Position numbers and translations under genes: made by a program
Shown here: positions 59,230 through 64,000 of the stretch, one piece after another
Layout: each line of letters starts with the position of its first letter
How positions within the stretch are numbered: the stretch's first letter is position 1
The notes under the pieces: generated by a model
Databases searched by the model: none
What the model was told of the DNA's origin: nothing
The model's input: only the letters and a program-made list of their open reading frames with translations
DNA from: Pseudeuparius sepicola
Lineage: Eukaryota > Arthropoda > Insecta > Coleoptera > Anthribidae
Assembly: GCA_963920635.1 (NCBI GenBank)
Contig: OY987303.1
Coordinates: 50,467,223-50,531,222, forward strand
Direction: 5' to 3'
DNA length: 64,000 bases

Positions 59230-60110
59230 ATTAAGTTAGTCGGTTTCTAGAAGTTTAGTAGCTAAGTGACTCTACACCTTACAAAACTACTGAATCCGTT
59301 GCTCAGAAGCAGAGAAATGGAAGTCGGCCACATTATTGTGATAAAAATGTAAGAGCTCTGAGAAGGTTTATCGTGCAAAATCGTCGGGCTAATTATGGAG
59401 AATTGAGAGTTTTATGGAGTCAGGCAACAGATAAATGTTTTTCAAGGACAACTTGTCACAGGGCTGCCTGAAAACTAGGGTTTAAAACTTACAAGATAAG
59501 CCCAAACTGTTTCGGATTTTTCCCGTTTTATTTTACGATCTGTAGGCAAAGGAAAAGCCTTTACTAACAAAGAGGCAAAAGAAAAATAGACTTTTGTTGG
59601 GCAAAAGAGCACAGAGCTTGGTCTCAGCATCAATGGAACTAAATTATATGGAGTTATGAGGCTAGATTTGAAGTTTGTGTTGGTTATAGTCGAAGCAGAG
59701 TCATTAGAACTAAAGGATAAGTGTATCACACGGACTGCCTTAAGAAGAAAGTTAAGTTTCCGTCCTCCATGATGATTTGGGGATCCATGTCAGGTAGCGG
59801 GGACGGAAAATTACACTTTGTAGATGGCATCATGAACGCTGATAAATACATTAACGTATGTACGTCCTTCAAAATAATTTGAAACTAAAAATTTAAGAAC
59901 TTCGTTTGCAAAATATAACAAGATGGTGTCTCTTGTCATACGGCTAAAGAAGTGAAAGAGTGGATGTTAGAAAACAATAAATAATAGGTTGCGAAGAAAT
60001 TTGGAATAGTTTAGATGATTGCCTGCCAAACATTAGTTAACACTATGTTGAGACGTATCGAGGCATTAATAAGTCGAAAAGGCGATGTAACGCATTGGTA
60101 ATTTTCTATT
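59230..60110 (+). pseudogene. Tc1-like transposase, decayed
   Basis: Fragments on the plus strand in order: TTCHRAAWKLGFKTYK, FPSSMMIWGSMSGSGDGKLH, QDGVSCHTAKEVKEWMLENN (with the catalytic Asp of the second DDE motif) and NTMLRRIEALISRKGDVTHW at the end. Many stops and frameshifts separate them. Confidence 0.85.
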
Positions 60111-60328
60111 TAATTAATGTCGATTTTCTGTTTATTGAGCATATTACGAATTTCTTTAAAATTTCTTATAAATATAGGTTAATTATTATATGCCAAAAAT
60201 GAATAAACGTTTCCTATATAATTAGAAAAATGTCTTGATTTTAATACATTTTCTGTTAACATAATAAATTTCTCCAAAAAAACATATTTTTATTAGTTTG
60301 GGCCAACTTCACTGAGACAGGGCTCGTA

Positions 60329-60831
60329 TTATTCATTTACTTTTGATTGCAATTCGTTTTTAAAGACCGCATGATATTCGTCACTTCCCTCTAAATTGAT
60401 TAAATTCCCTGTCCTTTAATTTCTGTCTGTACAAGTAGACGTTTATAAGCAGCTTTGAATTGCCTGGCAGTGAGGTTATTATTAAATCGCCCCCTCATTC
60501 TAATAGTTTAAAAAACAATAAATTCTAAGTGGTATTGTGACAACTTGTAATAAGAATATGTTTCGACAGAGCTTTTTTCTATATAATATTCAAACATATT
60601 CCTTAAACCTTTAATACAAATTAAAAAAGATAAAAATCCAGTTTTTCTGGGGCCTCGTACTATAGAATATCAGTTTAAAGTTAATTGTGTTATGTACGTT
60701 TCCACTTATTCCAAATATTGAAATATATTGAATTATTTCGAGAAGTAAAAATATCAAACAAACCGTTAAATTTTCTAAACGCTATTTTCGATATTTAAAA
60801 GAGAAATCGCGAATTAAGATTTTACTATCTA
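60329..60831. other. No recognised gene
   Basis: AT-rich spacer. Confidence 0.4.
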
Positions 60832-61648
60832 CAGCGTGTCTGGTTTTCGTGTTAACACCCCTGAAAATCTAAGTAGGAAGGGGGAATTGAACGGGGCAAT
60901 TTTTTTTATAAATATGTCCCTGAAAGGTCATCATTTGCGAGGTATTGGTTTGGCATTGCCGCGAAATCCTGGCCTACTGCGATTTTTTAAAGGGGTGCGT
61001 TTTTCGAAAAACCCTATTAGGCATTTTTTATTTAAAATCTGACACCACAGCTTTAATCAGGACACCCTAAAACCCCCACATACCAAATTTGAGGAAAAAA
61101 TATGTAGGGTGTTCCATTCTGCAGGGTGTCAAAGTTGAGCAAAATAGGAATTTTAAAGACATCTGGCGAGTCAAGTGTGCCATGGAATCCCCTCAAAACA
61201 CTTGAATGGTAAACAGGCCCACTCAAAGTGTTGGTGTGCAAAGATTCAATGCAAGAATATACAGGGTATTTTTCTCTGGGCCATCTCAAAATGCTGAATT
61301 TTTATGAAACTTTATACTGATCATGAGTGCTCTGGAATCATTGAAAAAATATTGATCAACACAAAAATAATGTATTTCTTTACAAAATGCCAACTAACAA
61401 ATAAAAACAATTTAAATTATTGGACCTTACTCAACAAAGTCACTGTCTAAGATGATACATTTTCTGTGCGTTTCCTGTTGTGGCACACCAGACACCTTAA
61501 CTGATATGGACTTACTGACTGGCAGGCTTTTTTTTTATTCGTTTATAGTGTGTGTAGCGGTTTTGATATACTCGATTTTTGACCCGTATAAAGTTCCAAA
61601 AATTCAGTAATTTGAGCTGGCACAGATAAGAACACTCTGTATATTTCG
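60832..61648. mobile_element. Foldback element, family F copy C, one arm only
   Basis: It starts CAGCGTGTCTGGTTTTCGTG with the same left arm as copy B (TTAACACCCCTGAAAATCTA). The loop follows in reverse orientation relative to copies A and B (GTGCTCTGGAATCATTGAAA first, ACTCGATTTTTGACCCGTAT last). The second arm is missing after about 61648. Confidence 0.85.
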
Positions 61649-61873
61649 TCTTCAAAACTGAATCAGCTACTTCCTGTGCCACTCTGAATATATTTTTACT
61701 CAATGTTGGTACCTATTTGTTGTGTAACTGTGAACTATGAGCAGGTATTATTTTTACTTATTGGGAACTTTCATTTTAATATTAGGTATTCATTAAAGAT
61801 GAGGTACTTTTTTTGGTTTTAATCACAACAAAAATTTATCTTAACAAACATAATTTAAAAATACATTTTCACA

Positions 61874-61879
61874 TTTATT
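61874..61879 (-). terminator. Poly(A) signal next to the stop codon of the 61.9-kb gene
   Basis: AATAAA on the minus strand, four bases past the TGA at 61884-61886. Confidence 0.4.
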
Positions 61880-61883
61880 TACA

Positions 61884-62541
61884 TCAAGCTGCACCTAAAG
61901 ACTTCTCCAAGAAATTCGTAAACAAGCTCATCGTTTGAGAAGCTACTTTCTCGCCTTCCGTCGGTTTTCTTTCAGCCGGCAGCGCCAAAATTGTCACACA
62001 GAACGACTGTGGTACCCCCGCGGCTTCCCTTTTAACTCTAGGCACTTCAGTACTCGTTTCGTTTGCTGAAATAATCGCACCATTCGCCATTGCAGGCGCC
62101 ATCGTCGTTGTAATGGTACTATTATCGGAAGTGGTGGCGTTAGTTGTACTGTTTTGTAATATGGTGGTGTTGTTTTGAATTACAATATTGTTGTTGACGT
62201 ACGTAATATTCCCAAAGACTTTGGCCGTAGATATACAAGGTATCGAAACTTCTGTCGTGTTCTTGCCGGAGTCGCAGTTGGTGCCTTGGACGCAGGGGAC
62301 GTACGATTTGACGCAGTTCCTTTGGTTGACGTCGCTACACGGTACGGTCGAAGTGGCACTCGCCACACATAGGATTGCTCCGTTGCTGGTACATAAGGAT
62401 GTTGTTCCCGCCGGACAAATTGTACCGCTGTCACCTGGACAACCCACTATTGCGTTTGGTTGGATAGTACTCTCCTTGGGGATGTCATTGTTGTTGTGGT
62501 AGTAGTGGTGGACGGTATAATGGTCATATCTTGGAGTGTAT
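61884..62541 (-). CDS. Secreted Cys-rich glycoprotein, 3'-terminal exon (partial gene)
   Basis: The exon begins after a consensus acceptor (ATAATTTCAG at 62542-62551) in phase 1 and runs 218 codons to TGA at 61884. The first part is Tyr/His/Asn-rich (YTPRYDHYTVHHYYHNNND). Next comes a Cys-rich segment starting GCPGDSGTICPAGTTSLCTS, with nine Cys in about 60 residues. A Thr/Asn-rich linker follows with several N-glycosylation sequons (NTTE, NITY, NNTT, NSTT, NATT, NSTI, NETS). A dibasic VKREAAG site lies ahead of a C-terminal part with one more Cys. The composition points to a secreted or lumenal protein. I do not know the family. No signal-peptide exon was found in 62542-64000, so the gene probably extends beyond the window. 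Neighbours give no functional clue. Confidence 0.75.
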
Positions 62542-62551
62542 CTGAAATTAT

Positions 62552-64000
62552 AGCGGCTGTTAGTGATGATGTTTATAACAAAAACAATACTATTAAGTTT
62601 TTTTTATACGAGTAGTCGTTATTTATTGGCGAATATATGTTTTAGCATATTGAACTCTGTAATACCGAAAAAATAAAGCTCGCATCACCCGACCACTTAC
62701 TCATTTTTATTTATCATTTATTTTTAACGCGGAGTAATAAAACACCTATTATATATTTTTTTCAACATCGTCGCGTCTACCATCGCCTTTGAAACAACAA
62801 AGCACTTCTGCCAGCGAACCGGCCGACAAAACCAGTTAGCCAACGCGTTTTGTGCCTGTGTCTATAGTATGTAAAGTTAACTGCATATTTGGGCTACCAC
62901 ACAGCGCTCACTTTTTCGGCCGCCGGCAAGCTTGGCAGAGAGCTCAGTGGCGTTTCGTATGTTCGGGAGTTAACGTGCGCAAAATGAGTAAACAGGGAAT
63001 AACGTTGCATTCTCAAGCACGAGAAATAATTGCCAATGTTATAAGTGTTTTCCTTCCTCCATAGTCTAAGGCATCACTGTTAAGAATAATATTAACTATA
63101 AATTAAATAACAAGTATATGATAATTATTAAGTCAGTGAGTTACACAAAATTGAGCTACGCCCCTGAACGGTGACTAATTCTATAATATTTACGAGTTCA
63201 GAATGCGTCGCATGCATTCTGCCGTAAGAAGGAATATAATACCTGTGAATGTCTGGTGGTATGAGAACATGCGGTTAAGATTAATATTTTCATGACAACT
63301 CATCGTTTCACTTTTAACACCACAAAAAACGGAATTTCTTTTTTTAGTATTATTTAATTATTTTTAATCTTTTTTTTATTCTGATCGCATTGGAAAGACA
63401 CATTGGATTTCTTTTCGTTGCATTTGCGACACAGTAGGTATTATCGATAAGAAAAATAGGAAATACCCTGTATTCTAAAATATTAAAACTTAGGTATTGC
63501 GTACTGTTTTGAAAATATTATTATTTATAATATTAAATCTGTTCAGGTTTATTTGTATTTGATAAAGATAAGCTTATTAGTAAACAACTGTTTCGAAGAA
63601 TACAACCAATATATCTATCTATAAGAGATGACCGTACCAAAATTAAAATACTATATTTACATGGAGTTTGCTTGTTCTGCTGATATCTCAGTTTTTGAAA
63701 AATAAATAAATCCTTAGCTTGTAATGGGATACCGATGTCATCTCATTAGTTGACATGAATAATGATTTAAGAACGTGTTTAAAATGCACATACAGTATTT
63801 TTGATAAAAAAACACCAATAGTCCTTTAATATACCTGCGTTAACCTGTCAAATTTTAATGTATGTACTTGGTGATCCTCATAACATTTTACCCTCTCCCT
63901 CTTAACTTCTTTATTTTGAGAATTAAAGGAACAATAAAGAAATGATAGTTTTAGGATTTTTGGCGGCATTTCCGTGGTTTGTTCCGTTGTTGTTTTTATA
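62552..64000. other. Intron or intergenic sequence with a transposon 5' fragment
   Basis: A plus-strand frame from ATG 62985 (MSKQGITLHSQAREIIANVI then stop at 63064) resembles the N-terminus of IS630/Tc1-related insect transposases, which open with a short basic start then LHSQxRxxIxxV. It lies downstream of a GC-richer leader (62900-62980). Nothing else is recognised to the window end. Confidence 0.35.

Larger units (their letters stand above)
57790..60328 (+). mobile_element. Tc1-like element split by a foldback
   Basis: The ends TACGAGTCCTGTCTCAGTGA and (inverted) TCACTGAGACAGGGCTCGTA pair, followed inward by the inverted TTGGCCCAA/TTGGGCCAA. The foldback at 57956-59189 separates the left end from the transposase remnant. 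Confidence 0.88.

Noticed and set aside
62175..62502. Plus-strand frames of 65 and 104 codons
   Set aside because: Antisense shadows of the Cys-rich exon at 61884-62541, which has acceptor, sequon pattern and stop with poly(A) signal.

Overview
This is AT-rich eukaryotic DNA, almost certainly from an insect. It has spliced genes with GT-AG introns, a tRNA-derived SINE, and dense Tc1/mariner, hAT, Penelope-like, LINE and palindromic (foldback) elements. The order of insect cannot be fixed from sequence alone. It is not bacterial and has no operons or CRISPR arrays. Most of the window is repeat DNA.

Two host genes can be supported. The first is a complete minus-strand gene (14313 down to 5677) for a secreted acid sphingomyelinase. 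I resolved ten exons whose phases join without a break into 599 residues, with signal peptide, saposin-B domain, all expected metal-ligand motifs and the C-terminal region. The second is the 3'-terminal exon (62541 down to 61884, minus strand) of a secreted, cysteine-rich, heavily N-glycosylated protein that I do not recognise. Its upstream exons lie outside the window or could not be found.

Layout. 1-5,090: Tc1 transposase end, a foldback, a broken Penelope-like element, an unassigned stretch with a promoter-like site, and a repeat also found near 45 kb. 5.6-14.4 kb: the sphingomyelinase gene, with a Tc1 remnant, two foldbacks, a SINE and an inverted-repeat element in its introns. 15-25 kb: nested foldbacks, short tandem arrays, a Tigger/pogo-like MITE and Penelope-like terminal repeats. 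25-36 kb: two hAT elements with perfect 8-bp target duplications, a fresh 383-bp tandem triplication, a small MITE and LINE 3' tails. 36.6-41.5 kb: a very long inverted repeat enclosing a palindromic array of a 251-bp unit. 43-46.3 kb: a LINE reverse-transcriptase remnant with a MITE inside, and a repeat interrupted by a foldback. 46.7-47.2 kb: a region open on both strands, unidentified. 47.9-53.1 kb: four TA-flanked elements in a row, one carrying a hAT-type insertion. 55.3-61.7 kb: large foldbacks, one inside a Tc1 element. 61.9-64 kb: the second gene and a transposon fragment.

The most unusual theme is the number of long, nearly perfect palindromes flanked by TA. Several share inner modules but have different ends, and several are nested so that insertion order can be read. 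All homology calls come from motif recognition by eye; none was tested by a search.
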